From Fictibacillus macauensis ZFHKF-1 (lineage in GTDB: Bacteria; Bacillota; Bacilli; Bacillales; Fictibacillaceae), in contig NZ_AKKV01000023.1 of NCBI RefSeq assembly GCF_000269865.1, positions 1 through 64,000 on the forward strand: a DNA stretch of 64,000 nt, given 5' to 3'. How positions within the stretch are numbered: the first letter of the stretch is position 1; every line of letters begins with the position of its first letter. The notes under the pieces are model-generated. The model was not told the origin of the DNA. It saw only the letters and a program-made list of their open reading frames with translations, and ran no database searches. Positions 8,859-16,885 of the stretch are shown piece after piece. The position numbers and the translations under genes were made by a program.

Positions 8859-9677
8859 TTAAACCAGTGCATTCTCTAAAGATGCTTCTTTTAACTTCTG
8901 AATATCAATTAATGTATCTTCTAATGAATGAACACCAAAATCGCGCTCTAATAAAAGATATTTAGGATTGCATTTTTTAAGAATTAATTTTAAAGAATCT
9001 AAAATTTCTTGATCTAGTCCATTGGCATGAGAATCTCGTAAAAATCCATTTTTTAAACGTGTAAATCCGGATACATGTACACAAATCACATCATCAAATG
9101 GATATTCATTGATATAGTCGGTAAAGGAAATATTGTTATTGAAGGATGTTACATAAGCATTTGTGACATCGAACATTAGCTTTATTTCTTTTGAAGTCAC
9201 GTCCATTAGTGTTTTGAAAAATTGTGCTTCTGTAAGCTCATTATCCGAACTTAATTGATTTTGAGTAATATTTTCAACTAAAATCAAGTCCGGAAAGTAT
9301 TCTTTAACTGTTTCTAAATTTTTCGCTAAAATTTCTACAGATTTTTTCGAATATGATATTGGAAAAACAGTAGAAAGATATTTACCTTGAAGATGCGAAA
9401 ATGCTGCATGATCAGAAAAGTATTCAGCATTACAGTAATGATGTTGAAAAAAATATTTATTTAAAGAAGGGGTATGAACTCCCTCTTTTGAACCTAATGA
9501 AGACTTTAAACTATGTATTCCTATGCTAACTTTATGATAATTGCTCAATTCCACTAATTTTTTCATTGTTTTAACATCAGTTATATCAGGCATGATTTCA
9601 ATAAAATCTATATGAGGGAAAATTCCTTCAATCCATTCTTCATGAATAAAATCTCTATAACAAAGTCCGATTTTCAT
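8859..9677 (-). CDS. DUF692 (MNIO) multinuclear iron oxidative enzyme
   Basis: 272-aa TIM-barrel enzyme of the DUF692/MNIO family (MbnB, TglH, ChrH, BufB relatives). Family metal-site motifs are visible in order: IGIHS (His55), FSDHAAFS (Asp89/His90), LVENITQN (Glu135), MFDVTNAY (Asp170), VHVSGF (His201), DSHANG (Asp215/His217) and LLERDF (Glu244/Asp246). Characterised members modify Cys or Asp/Asn residues in ribosomal peptides. It is the last gene of a four-step operon and overlaps the MFS gene by 23 bases. Two short Cys-containing peptide genes upstream are the likely substrates. The exact reaction is unknown. Confidence 0.88.
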   Translation of the reverse strand: MKIGLCYRDFIHEEWIEGIFPHIDFIEIMPDITDVKTMKKLVELSNYHKVSIGIHSLKSSLGSKEGVHTPSLNKYFFQHHYCNAEYFSDHAAFSHLQGKYLSTVFPISYSKKSVEILAKNLETVKEYFPDLILVENITQNQLSSDNELTEAQFFKTLMDVTSKEIKLMFDVTNAYVTSFNNNISFTDYINEYPFDDVICVHVSGFTRLKNGFLRDSHANGLDQEILDSLKLILKKCNPKYLLLERDFGVHSLEDTLIDIQKLKEASLENALV

Positions 9678-10770
9678 TTATAAAATCCTTTCTATAAACC
9701 AAAATAATTATTGCCGCAAGCATATTTAAAATCAAAATTAAATATTGTATTCCATGGAGGTACATTGCTAAAAGCGTAAAACATAATAGTGAAACTGCAG
9801 ATATTAAATTGAGTATTTGTAAGGATAATTTTGTGTTTATACCTTTATTTATTCGGATAAATGTAGCCCGAACTTCAATACTTATGGAAATACCAATAGC
9901 AACAAGTATACTAAACAAAATAACTTGCACAAATAAATAATCCCCATAAATATTTAATATTAAAAATGATAATATTATGAATATGTATAGAATAATTTTC
10001 CCCATAAAGCTATTCTTAAATGTTATATTTTGAAAAAACCTCAAATAAAGTACGGAAACAATTCCAGGTAACATAAATACTATACTAGAATATTCAAGTA
10101 TCCCTTTCTTCTTTAATTCGACTATGAAAAGCGGAATCCAAAAAACTGCAGTAGTACCCAATAAAATCAATATAAATAAATAGATTTTTCCTTTTACTCT
10201 ACCACTCTTCTTTTCTACTTTTACTTTTTTTGGTTCTGGTTGTAGACTAACAGTGGTAAGAACTAAGAATGATGTAAGTAATATTAAGTTATAATTTTGC
10301 AATGATACATTATGTAGAATAGCTCCTACTGAAAAGCCAATAATCTTCGAAATATTTTTGAACAACGTTATACTAATCAATCCCGATTTTGCATTTCCTT
10401 TAAATCCAATGATATTTTGCTCAAAAGATAGTAAATGAAGTGAAAAGGATAATGTACAAAAGGTGTATAAGATTATTAGAATAAAAAGTTCTTTTTCACT
10501 AGTAAATAAGAAGAAGTTCGATATCAAAAGAAAGATTACTGTTGCTAAACTCAAATATCTTGTAGGTAACTGCGAAAGTTTTTGAAACCACGTTAAATCG
10601 AAAAAAACAATAATATCAATTACGGTGCTCATTAGTAGAATTAAAAATGGCGAGGCAAGGTTTGAAGAAATTAATCTTGTTGTCGCATAAGCAAAAAATA
10701 AACCTGATGATAGAATAGCTACTAGGTAGAGATAACTTATTTTTTTATAATTTATTGTTTTAGATCTCAT
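9655..10770 (-). CDS. MFS-type exporter of the putative RiPP cluster
   Basis: 371-aa membrane protein with 10-12 hydrophobic segments and a charged central loop (KPKKVKVEKKSGRVKGK, about residues 179-195), the pattern of two six-helix bundles. It resembles drug/peptide exporters of the major facilitator superfamily, slightly short for the family. It overlaps the gene before it (11 bases) and after it (23 bases), so all three are translationally coupled. Likely role by context: export of, or immunity to, the modified peptide. Confidence 0.75.
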   Translation of the reverse strand: MRSKTINYKKISYLYLVAILSSGLFFAYATTRLISSNLASPFLILLMSTVIDIIVFFDLTWFQKLSQLPTRYLSLATVIFLLISNFFLFTSEKELFILIILYTFCTLSFSLHLLSFEQNIIGFKGNAKSGLISITLFKNISKIIGFSVGAILHNVSLQNYNLILLTSFLVLTTVSLQPEPKKVKVEKKSGRVKGKIYLFILILLGTTAVFWIPLFIVELKKKGILEYSSIVFMLPGIVSVLYLRFFQNITFKNSFMGKIILYIFIILSFLILNIYGDYLFVQVILFSILVAIGISISIEVRATFIRINKGINTKLSLQILNLISAVSLLCFTLLAMYLHGIQYLILILNMLAAIIILVYRKDFINENRTLL

Positions 10771-11176
10771 AGAATATTGAAGCCTCAGTCTGATTCATTT
10801 TAAATTTCTTGTATTCATCTAATGAAGAAAATTCATATACAGCTCCTAGATCATCTAAAGAAAGATATAAATAATAAGTATCCTTAGTAAAAAATAGTAT
10901 TCCATAATTAAAATCACTGTAGTATGTAACTATAAACTCTGCTACCTCATGGGCTAGAGAAATTTCTCCTTTTTCTTTTAGGAGTTTAATAATATCAATC
11001 CACAAATAAAAGTTAAATTCACAATCCTGATTAAAATATGCTTTATATATCTCTGTTTTCACGTCTAAAGAAAGTTCTGTTAAAGACGGAATGTTATGTT
11101 CTAATGCTAATATAAACTTGTCTATTTTTTTAAGTATCAATTGGTCAAATATTTCATCGTTAGTTAAATAAGTCAT
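10760..11176 (-). CDS. Uncharacterised partner protein of the MNIO operon
   Basis: 138 aa, acidic, rich in Tyr/Phe/Leu, no membrane segment. Helical N-terminal two-thirds; the C-terminal part (TYYLYLSLDDLGAVYEFSSLDEY) is predicted mixed strand/helix. MNIO enzymes usually need a small partner that binds the precursor (for example TglI, BufC, MbnC). Position makes this the best candidate for that role, but I do not recognise the family and no RRE motif can be proven by eye. Confidence 0.65.
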   Translation of the reverse strand: MTYLTNDEIFDQLILKKIDKFILALEHNIPSLTELSLDVKTEIYKAYFNQDCEFNFYLWIDIIKLLKEKGEISLAHEVAEFIVTYYSDFNYGILFFTKDTYYLYLSLDDLGAVYEFSSLDEYKKFKMNQTEASIFYEI

Positions 11177-11195
11177 ATTGTTTTAGCATGCATAA

Positions 11196-11231
11196 ATAAA
11201 AGCATAGATGTTATGACATCTATGCTTTTAT
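11196..11231 (-). terminator. Attenuator hairpin after the precursor genes
   Basis: A perfect 16-bp stem (ATAAAAGCATAGATGT / ACATCTATGCTTTTAT) with a 4-base loop lies between the second peptide gene and the 138-aa gene, with a T-rich tail on the minus strand. It should let peptide mRNA accumulate above the enzyme genes, a common RiPP arrangement. Confidence 0.8.
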
Positions 11232-11242
11232 TAAACATTTAA

Positions 11243-11305
11243 TCAGTCATAGCAAGTTTCATTTGCGAATTTTTTATTAGACTTTTTAATCGTTCTTACG
11301 CGCAT
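11243..11305 (-). CDS. Putative RiPP precursor peptide, copy 2
   Basis: 20-aa ORF: MRVRTIKKSNKKFANETCYD. GAGGAGGT lies 8 bases before the ATG, one of the strongest ribosome sites in the window. It differs from copy 1 only at residue 4 (Arg for Lys) and in synonymous third bases, so selection on the peptide is likely. A basic leader-like segment (1-13) precedes NETCYD with the only Cys at position 18. Inferred substrate of the MNIO enzyme encoded downstream. Confidence 0.8.
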   Translation of the reverse strand: MRVRTIKKSNKKFANETCYD

Positions 11306-11351
11306 GCTATTTACCTCCTCTGATTTTAAATATCCTATGTAATCATCTAAA

Positions 11352-11414
11352 TCAATCGTAGCAAGTTTCATTTGCGAATTTTTTATTAGACTTTTTAATC
11401 GTTTTTACGCGCAT
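11352..11414 (-). CDS. Putative RiPP precursor peptide, copy 1
   Basis: 20-aa ORF: MRVKTIKKSNKKFANETCYD, preceded by GAGGTG at a good distance. It is first in the operon, 46 bases before copy 2. The two copies also share flanking sequence, so they arose by tandem duplication. The peptide is among the shortest for a RiPP precursor and has one Cys, three residues from the C-terminus. No signal peptide is present, so export would rely on the MFS protein. Confidence 0.8.
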   Translation of the reverse strand: MRVKTIKKSNKKFANETCYD

Positions 11415-11465
11415 ACTTTTCACCTCATCTCAAGTAGTTTAAGTAACAATAAACATTACAAAAAT

Positions 11466-11493
11466 ATACTATCATTGTTTTTTTGTATGTAAA
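11466..11493 (-). promoter_or_regulatory. Promoter of the MNIO/peptide operon
   Basis: Minus strand TTTACA (11488-11493), 16 bases, then TAGTAT (11466-11471). This gives a leader of about 45-50 bases before the first precursor ATG. No obvious operator repeats. Confidence 0.55.
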
Positions 11494-11605
11494 TACTTTT
11501 TAAGGAAATATTGTAACAATCTATATTTTCTGTTATATTAGTACTGTATTTTTTAAATAATCTCTCACTTCAATCGATTGTTTTTAAAAAAAGGGGGTCA
11601 TTTCT

Positions 11606-11926
11606 TTGAAAATACAGAAGTGTGTAAATTGCCAACAGCCGTTTACATGGGGAGAAGTTATGAAAGCATCTAGTGTTTGGCGGCAATTAACGTGTACAAC
11701 TTGTGGGTGCAAGCACAAAGTAACATCATCATCAAGAATGCTATCAGCGCTAATGATTGCTTTTATCGTTTTTTCTAACATGTATGTACGTAACTTAACT
11801 ACGATTTCGCTGTCTTTTCGCCAAACGTATTTCACGTGTACTCTAGTAGTATTAATCATTTTTGCGGTTCTTCTTCCGTACATTTTGAAGTTTAAATCCT
11901 TAAACGAACACGAACAATCGGCATAA
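11606..11926 (+). CDS. CXXC-20-CXXC family membrane protein
   Basis: 106 aa, TTG start preceded by AAGGGGG. The N-terminal CVNC and CTTC pairs lie about 20 residues apart with FTWGEVMKASSVWRQ between them, the hallmark of the small Firmicutes CXXC-20-CXXC family. Two hydrophobic segments (about 46-62 and 78-95) follow. Probably a zinc-ribbon membrane protein; function unknown. Confidence 0.75.
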   Translation: MKIQKCVNCQQPFTWGEVMKASSVWRQLTCTTCGCKHKVTSSSRMLSALMIAFIVFSNMYVRNLTTISLSFRQTYFTCTLVVLIIFAVLLPYILKFKSLNEHEQSA

Positions 11927-11970
11927 GAAGCTTTCACTGCAATCATCTTACATATCATTTTACATTTTAC

Positions 11971-12012
11971 AAAAAACGCCCCGCATGGAAGCTTGCTACC
12001 ATGCGGGGCGTT
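11971..12012. terminator. Strong bidirectional terminator
   Basis: AACGCCCCGCATGG pairs perfectly with CCATGCGGGGCGTT around a 10-base loop, between convergent genes. Confidence 0.9.
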
Positions 12013-12016
12013 CTGA

Positions 12017-12325
12017 TTATGTCCAAGAATCAATATCGTCTTCGTCAATTTCTTCTTCTGCTGGCTCTTCATAAGCTAAAGATTTACCAGTAGGTGCTGT
12101 ACTCTCTTCGTAACGGCCTGCTGCTACTTCATCCATAAAGCCACGATCGGACGGGACGTGCTGTTGCAAGTTACGGACACCGTTTGCTTTGATTTCATTT
12201 TCGACTAAGAAACGAATCGAATCCATTAAGTTTGATTGCGCATTAATCCAGTCAATAATGGCGGGGGCTTCGTTTTTCTTTGTTTTCAGTGAAATGTTAT
12301 CACCTGGTTTTTTCTGCTTTTTCAT
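12017..12325 (-). CDS. ParR-like partner of the actin-like protein
   Basis: 102 aa. Residues about 22-52 (IIDWINAQSNLMDSIRFLVE and following) look like a ribbon-helix-helix DNA-binding fold, as in ParR-type adaptors. The C-terminus is very acidic (PAEEEIDEDDIDSW), reminiscent of regions that contact actin-like filaments. It begins 26 bases after the ParM-like gene with GAGGGGGTG before the ATG. Together they form a type II-like segregation pair. Identity as ParR is inferred from fold pattern and order. Confidence 0.65.
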   Translation of the reverse strand: MKKQKKPGDNISLKTKKNEAPAIIDWINAQSNLMDSIRFLVENEIKANGVRNLQQHVPSDRGFMDEVAAGRYEESTAPTGKSLAYEEPAEEEIDEDDIDSWT

Positions 12326-12351
12326 GTATTACACCCCCTCACTATGCTGAA

Positions 12352-13554
12352 TTATTGTTTTACCGGTTGCTTTGCTCGTTCTTTAATCGCGCTATAAATT
12401 TTACCACGAACGAATGAATTAAGACCATTCGCATTCATGGCTACTGCAAATTTTGCCGGAATGTACAGCAATTGAATTTCGCGCTCGTCACCAAGTTCTT
12501 TTAACATTGGCTCTAAGATCGGACGCATTAAAATGCTACCGCCACCGTACACACAAATCATGTCAATTTCATTTCTTGCTTTCGTTAATTGCTTGCGAAT
12601 GTTATTAATGATTTGACGTGCTTGTCCTTCTAATGGACGCTTTAGTGTTTTCATCGCGCGCGCATGATATTTATGATTCGGGTTTTTAATCACATCGCTG
12701 AAAAATTGACGCGGGCTGTCTGGAAGATGAATCAAACGGTTAAACTCGCTTAACGCTTCTTCGATCGCATAGCCTGCTCCGTGATTTGATCCGTGAACGA
12801 ACTGACGCAAAAATTTATTGCCTTCTGTAATCGGATACTCTGTTGAGCCATCACCGATATCGGTATGAAGAATCTTCTTATTTTTAAAGAAGCTGCCGTT
12901 AAAGTTTTTCGGCATATCATAGGCTTGTACGAAATCATTAAAGATTTCACCTTTTTTCCAATTGCCTTCTTCATCCTTTTGTAGTGAGAACGTAACCGGA
13001 GTTGCTTCTGGAATAACTTTTACAAAATCAAAGACCACTTTTACAGCCACGCGTTCTTTACCGACGTGAACAGTGACATGATGAGGACCTTTCATGAAGC
13101 GTTGCTCAAATTTTGCTGCTGATTCATCAGAATGCTGTGTAATCGGCAAAGCCGTTGCCATATCAACAGCAACATCAATTGTTTTTGGCAGCTTACCTTC
13201 TTGCGCAAAGCCTTTTTGAACAGCTACTGCCGCGATATGAGCCAATGTATTCACGATTGGTAAGTCGATTTCATATTTGTAATCCACACCAACTTGAATA
13301 TTTTCAATTAATTCGCCACTTTCTAAAGCGAACTTTCCTACATAATACATACCCGCACGTGCAGATGGAGAATCTATCGTTACGATTAAATTATCTTGAA
13401 GATTGCGCACGATTGTTTCTGGCGCTTGCTCTTCGCTCCATGGCAGTTGATCAACCGCACAATTCACATTTGGTTGTTGATACAAACGTCCGTCAATGTA
13501 AATATCATGCTCGCTGTTTCCATTATCATTACCTACTAAAAATTGAAATTGCAT
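12352..13554 (-). CDS. ParM/StbA-like actin-family ATPase
   Basis: 400 aa. Actin-fold motifs are visible: phosphate-1 loop GNDNGN (8-13), phosphate-2 loop DIGDGSTEYP (232-241) and adenosine motif YGGGS (336-340). Such proteins polymerise to push or pull DNA, usually plasmids. The start at 13554 follows AGGAGG; an in-frame ATG 48 bases upstream lacks one. The surrounding genes are chromosomal, so this is either a chromosomal actin-like system or a trace of an integrated element. Confidence 0.85.
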   Translation of the reverse strand: MQFQFLVGNDNGNSEHDIYIDGRLYQQPNVNCAVDQLPWSEEQAPETIVRNLQDNLIVTIDSPSARAGMYYVGKFALESGELIENIQVGVDYKYEIDLPIVNTLAHIAAVAVQKGFAQEGKLPKTIDVAVDMATALPITQHSDESAAKFEQRFMKGPHHVTVHVGKERVAVKVVFDFVKVIPEATPVTFSLQKDEEGNWKKGEIFNDFVQAYDMPKNFNGSFFKNKKILHTDIGDGSTEYPITEGNKFLRQFVHGSNHGAGYAIEEALSEFNRLIHLPDSPRQFFSDVIKNPNHKYHARAMKTLKRPLEGQARQIINNIRKQLTKARNEIDMICVYGGGSILMRPILEPMLKELGDEREIQLLYIPAKFAVAMNANGLNSFVRGKIYSAIKERAKQPVKQ

Positions 13555-13665
13555 AGGTCTAATTCCTCCTAATATTTTATATGAAGTTACCTGATGACAC
13601 AAGGTATTACTGAGCCTTACGAAACTATGTATCTTCGTTTGTGTTGCAGTAGCACACTGTTTAGA

Positions 13666-13686
13666 AAGTTCTACTCTATAGAACTT
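13666..13686. repeat. Inverted repeat upstream of the ParM-like gene
   Basis: AAGTTCTA-CTCTA-TAGAACTT, 8-bp arms. It lies in the 327-base intergenic space, about 110 bases before the parM-like start. It is a candidate operator or part of a centromere-like (parC) site. Nothing else clear is seen in 13555-13730 except weaker CGAA/TTCG dyads. Confidence 0.5.
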
Positions 13687-13730
13687 CGAACACTAACAGC
13701 AGAATGCGACACCTCGACTACTATTAATAT

Positions 13731-13761
13731 TTGACAATTTTTGCGGAAACCCTCTTATTAT
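13731..13761 (+). promoter_or_regulatory. Possible promoter of the purine permease gene
   Basis: TTGACA (13731-13736) and TATTAT (13756-13761), 19 bases apart, slightly long. The 115-base leader before the permease was checked for a purine riboswitch core and none was seen. Confidence 0.4.
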
Positions 13762-13881
13762 ACTGTGAAACTTTACAGAAGCTCGTTGAAATTGACTGGA
13801 TAAAAAATCCTTCCTTACTTTCTCGCTTTTTTATGGTAAAGTTATAAATTAGTTTATATAAAAGCAAGGAGTGTCACCACT

Positions 13882-15180
13882 ATGTTTAAAATCAAGGAGC
13901 GAAATAGCAGTGTTCGCATTGAAGTTCTCGCTGGTATTACGACCTTTTTAACGATGGCTTATATTATTGTTGTCAACCCAATGATCCTTCGCGATGCGGG
14001 CGTTCCCTTTAATCAAGGTTTCACCGCTACCATTATCGCAACCGTCATCGGGACGTCATGCATGGCACTATTTGCGAATTATCCGATCGTCATCGGACCT
14101 TCCATGGGGTTGAATGCCTATTTCGCCTATTCGGTTATTAGCAATCATCATATTCCGTATGTTATTGGTTTTTCCGCTGTTTTTGTTACTGGTATTATTT
14201 TTCTACTACTTTCGCTCACATCTTTTCGAGCTAAACTGATTCAAGCCATTCCTGCTAATTTAAAGCATGCAATTGCCGCTGGTATCGGTTTATTTATTAC
14301 CTTCATCGGTCTTCGTCTGTCAGGGATTGTCGCTGATCATCCTACAAATTTAGTAACACTTGGTGACTTTAATTCACCAAAAGTAGCGCTCACGCTCGTT
14401 GGGATCGTCATTACCATTACACTCATGACGCTAAATGTTCAAGGCGCCTTATTTATCGGCATGATTCTCACAGGCTGCATTGCTTTTTTTACAGGCAAAC
14501 TTCATTTTCAATCCGGCATTGTATCCATTCCTCGCCTACCAGAAGGCGTGCTCGTTTACAATCCGATTCAATCTGTTGCGGATGTGATCCATTTCGGATT
14601 ATATAGTGTCGTCTTTTCATTTCTACTCGTTATGTTATTCGATACGACCGGCGCACTACTTGGTATCGTGCGCCAAGCAGGCTTATTAAAAAATGATAAG
14701 CTCGACCGCGCTGGCAGTGCCTTTTTCTCCGATTCGATCGGAACGGCCGTTGGGGCCATGTTTGGAACGAGCCCTACAGCTGCAAGTGTTGAATCGTCGG
14801 CTGGTGTTGGCTCTGGCGGGAAAACAGGTGTAACGGGACTTATTGTTGTCGTTCTATTTATTGTGGCCGCCTTCTTTAGCCCGCTCGTGAGCGCAGTCTC
14901 ATCCGTTCCAGCCATCACAGCACCAAGCTTAATTATTGTTGGAAGCTTTATGATTAAAAGCATATCAGAAATTAACTGGAATGACTTCGATGAAGCCTTC
15001 CCAGCCTTTCTAGTTATCGTCAGTATGCCGCTCACGTCAAGCATTGCAAACGGCATTGCCCTTGGCTTTATTGCCTATCCAATCATGAAATTCGCTAAAG
15101 GAAAAATTCGCGAAGTACATCCGCTCGTCTATATTTTTGCGGCCCTCTTTTTATATCAACTGATTTTTTTAATGAACTAA
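13882..15180 (+). CDS. pbuO: Guanine/hypoxanthine permease (NCS2, AzgA-type)
   Basis: 432-aa integral membrane permease with about 12-14 hydrophobic segments. Family motifs include EVLAGITTFLTMAYII near the N-terminus, GPSMGLNAYFAY (about 74-85) and GTSPTAASVESSAGVGSGGKTG (about 294-315). It belongs to the PbuG/PbuO group that imports hypoxanthine and guanine by proton symport. The length equals B. subtilis PbuO, but the sequence alone does not separate PbuO from PbuG. AAGGAGTG precedes the ATG. Confidence 0.85.
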   Translation: MFKIKERNSSVRIEVLAGITTFLTMAYIIVVNPMILRDAGVPFNQGFTATIIATVIGTSCMALFANYPIVIGPSMGLNAYFAYSVISNHHIPYVIGFSAVFVTGIIFLLLSLTSFRAKLIQAIPANLKHAIAAGIGLFITFIGLRLSGIVADHPTNLVTLGDFNSPKVALTLVGIVITITLMTLNVQGALFIGMILTGCIAFFTGKLHFQSGIVSIPRLPEGVLVYNPIQSVADVIHFGLYSVVFSFLLVMLFDTTGALLGIVRQAGLLKNDKLDRAGSAFFSDSIGTAVGAMFGTSPTAASVESSAGVGSGGKTGVTGLIVVVLFIVAAFFSPLVSAVSSVPAITAPSLIIVGSFMIKSISEINWNDFDEAFPAFLVIVSMPLTSSIANGIALGFIAYPIMKFAKGKIREVHPLVYIFAALFLYQLIFLMN

Positions 15181-15208
15181 ACCTTCTAATCTAGGAGGTT
15201 TTTTTTTA
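15179..15208 (+). terminator. Terminator after purine permease
   Basis: AAACCTTCT-(5 nt)-AGGAGGTTTTTTTTT. Confidence 0.75.
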
Positions 15209-15248
15209 TAATCGGGAATACTATAGATCATGAAATGAGGTGATTAGC

Positions 15249-16847
15249 GTGCTTCATTTAGAAAAAAATCATACGCCCACGAAAAATAGCGCACTACTTG
15301 ATGAACTATTTACTGCCGAAATAAACATGGCACGCGCTCAAAAAGAAACCGAAGCGCTGTTTGAAACAACGTCACTGCCTGATTTACACAGTATGAAAAG
15401 CTTGTTCGCAGCTACCGACGTTCCGCCTCGAGATGTTGTGCATTATAATGGCACGCACATTTTACCTAGTTGGAAACAAACGCTAGATCAAGAATATGAC
15501 AATCTATGTTGCAAAACAAAGCAAGTGAATGTGCGTGACTATGGAGCTGTTGGGGATGGCAAAACCGATGACACGCTCGCCTTTCAACGCGCAATTGGAC
15601 GTGGCAACGTATCGGTATACGTTCCGCAAGGCGTTTATATAACAAAAGGTGTGCGCTTACCGTCCTGGACCCGGCTATATGGCGATGGCAAAGGAAAAAC
15701 AATTCTAAAACTACACGATTTTGCACCAAAGTCCGCATGGGTGATTGCCAATCGTTCTTTTTTTCGCGGCAACGATCATCTTGCTGTGGAACATATGAGT
15801 CTCGATTGGAACGTAGAACGTCTTTCTGCAACAGAGAAAACAGCAGCCGGCAATAATCGGTCAAGCGCCCTCACATACGCACACGTAACGTATGGCTGGG
15901 TCACAGGTGTGGAAGCAATTAATCCTGGGTTGCATTGCTTTGACGTGTCTAGCCATCGCTATACGTATTGGGGAGACGGTACACGCGCCCGTCGTCGCAG
16001 TCGTTACGTTTGGCTTGATCAGTTAACTGGCTACGGCTTTGGTGATGATGGGGCGACTACACATCATAGTGAGTACGTGCTTATTTCCAACTGTCATTTT
16101 TCCGACCCAAGCGGACGTGCGCACGATACAGGCTTTTCCAACTCTAACGGTTTTGAAATTGATGACGGCTCGAGCAACGTGATGTTGCTCAATAACTCTT
16201 CGGCTCGTTGCTTTGGTGGTGTTGAAATTAAAGCGCACCATCATTGTGCGGCAGCTTCGCATACGATTATAAATGGTCACATTTCAGTGCATGACAATCG
16301 CTCTTTCAATTTCCGCCACATCGGTCATCATATTGAAAGTGATCCTGAATCGCTCAGCGCTTATAACATTACGGCGAGTCGTCTCGTTGCCATCGCACCT
16401 ATTCGCACTCCGCTTTATAAAGACTCTACCCAGCGTGCGCTCGTCGTTTCTGCGTATAGGAATGTCGTCATCAATCACATGATTGCGATTGGCGATGCTC
16501 ATTACGATTACAAGGAGCAGCCTGTACTCGCTCTGCAATACCGTTCACGTCATATTAAATTGCATAACATCACCATTCGACAGTTTACAAGTGCTTCTGC
16601 CGATATACAGCTATTCGGAGGCTCTCACGGCACCGATGATGTCGAGCTGTGCAACGTAACAATTACCGATTCTGCTCCAATCGCCATTCAGGTTGGACCG
16701 AACATTACTAAGCTCGCACTGCATCATGTAACTGCTACCCGTAAACAAGGAAACAAAGCACTATTGCTCGACGGTTCCAAGGCGAACATCCATCACTTCA
16801 AAGCAGATGGGTACCGATTGCCTGTATCGACTGGTAAAACACACTAA
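15249..16847 (+). CDS. Right-handed beta-helix protein (Pectate_lyase_3 / GH28-related)
   Basis: 532 aa. Residues about 93-130 (VNVRDYGAVGDGKTDDTLAF, then VYVPQGVY) are the classic start of the Pectate_lyase_3 fold; His/Asn-rich helix turns follow to the end. Such proteins bind or cut polysaccharides, and some are phage tailspikes. No signal peptide is visible, so secretion by the Sec route is not supported. GTG at 15249 is chosen because GAGGTG lies 6 bases before it; an in-frame GTG at 15240 overlaps that site. Enzyme activity not inferable. Confidence 0.8.
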   Translation: MLHLEKNHTPTKNSALLDELFTAEINMARAQKETEALFETTSLPDLHSMKSLFAATDVPPRDVVHYNGTHILPSWKQTLDQEYDNLCCKTKQVNVRDYGAVGDGKTDDTLAFQRAIGRGNVSVYVPQGVYITKGVRLPSWTRLYGDGKGKTILKLHDFAPKSAWVIANRSFFRGNDHLAVEHMSLDWNVERLSATEKTAAGNNRSSALTYAHVTYGWVTGVEAINPGLHCFDVSSHRYTYWGDGTRARRRSRYVWLDQLTGYGFGDDGATTHHSEYVLISNCHFSDPSGRAHDTGFSNSNGFEIDDGSSNVMLLNNSSARCFGGVEIKAHHHCAAASHTIINGHISVHDNRSFNFRHIGHHIESDPESLSAYNITASRLVAIAPIRTPLYKDSTQRALVVSAYRNVVINHMIAIGDAHYDYKEQPVLALQYRSRHIKLHNITIRQFTSASADIQLFGGSHGTDDVELCNVTITDSAPIAIQVGPNITKLALHHVTATRKQGNKALLLDGSKANIHHFKADGYRLPVSTGKTH

Positions 16848-16850
16848 AAT

Positions 16851-16885
16851 AAAGCTGCAGTGGGTTACGCCCAATCTGCAGCTTT
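16851..16885. terminator. Bidirectional terminator
   Basis: AAAGCTGCAG...CTGCAGCTTT with an inner TGGG-TTACG-CCCA stem between convergent genes. It overlaps the last codons of the minus-strand gene. Confidence 0.8.

Noticed and set aside
11584-12072. 162-aa minus-strand ORF opposite the CXXC protein and terminator
   Set aside because: It crosses a strong terminator and two real genes and has no ribosome site.
13768-13881. Purine riboswitch before the purine permease
   Set aside because: The conserved purine aptamer core sequences are not present.
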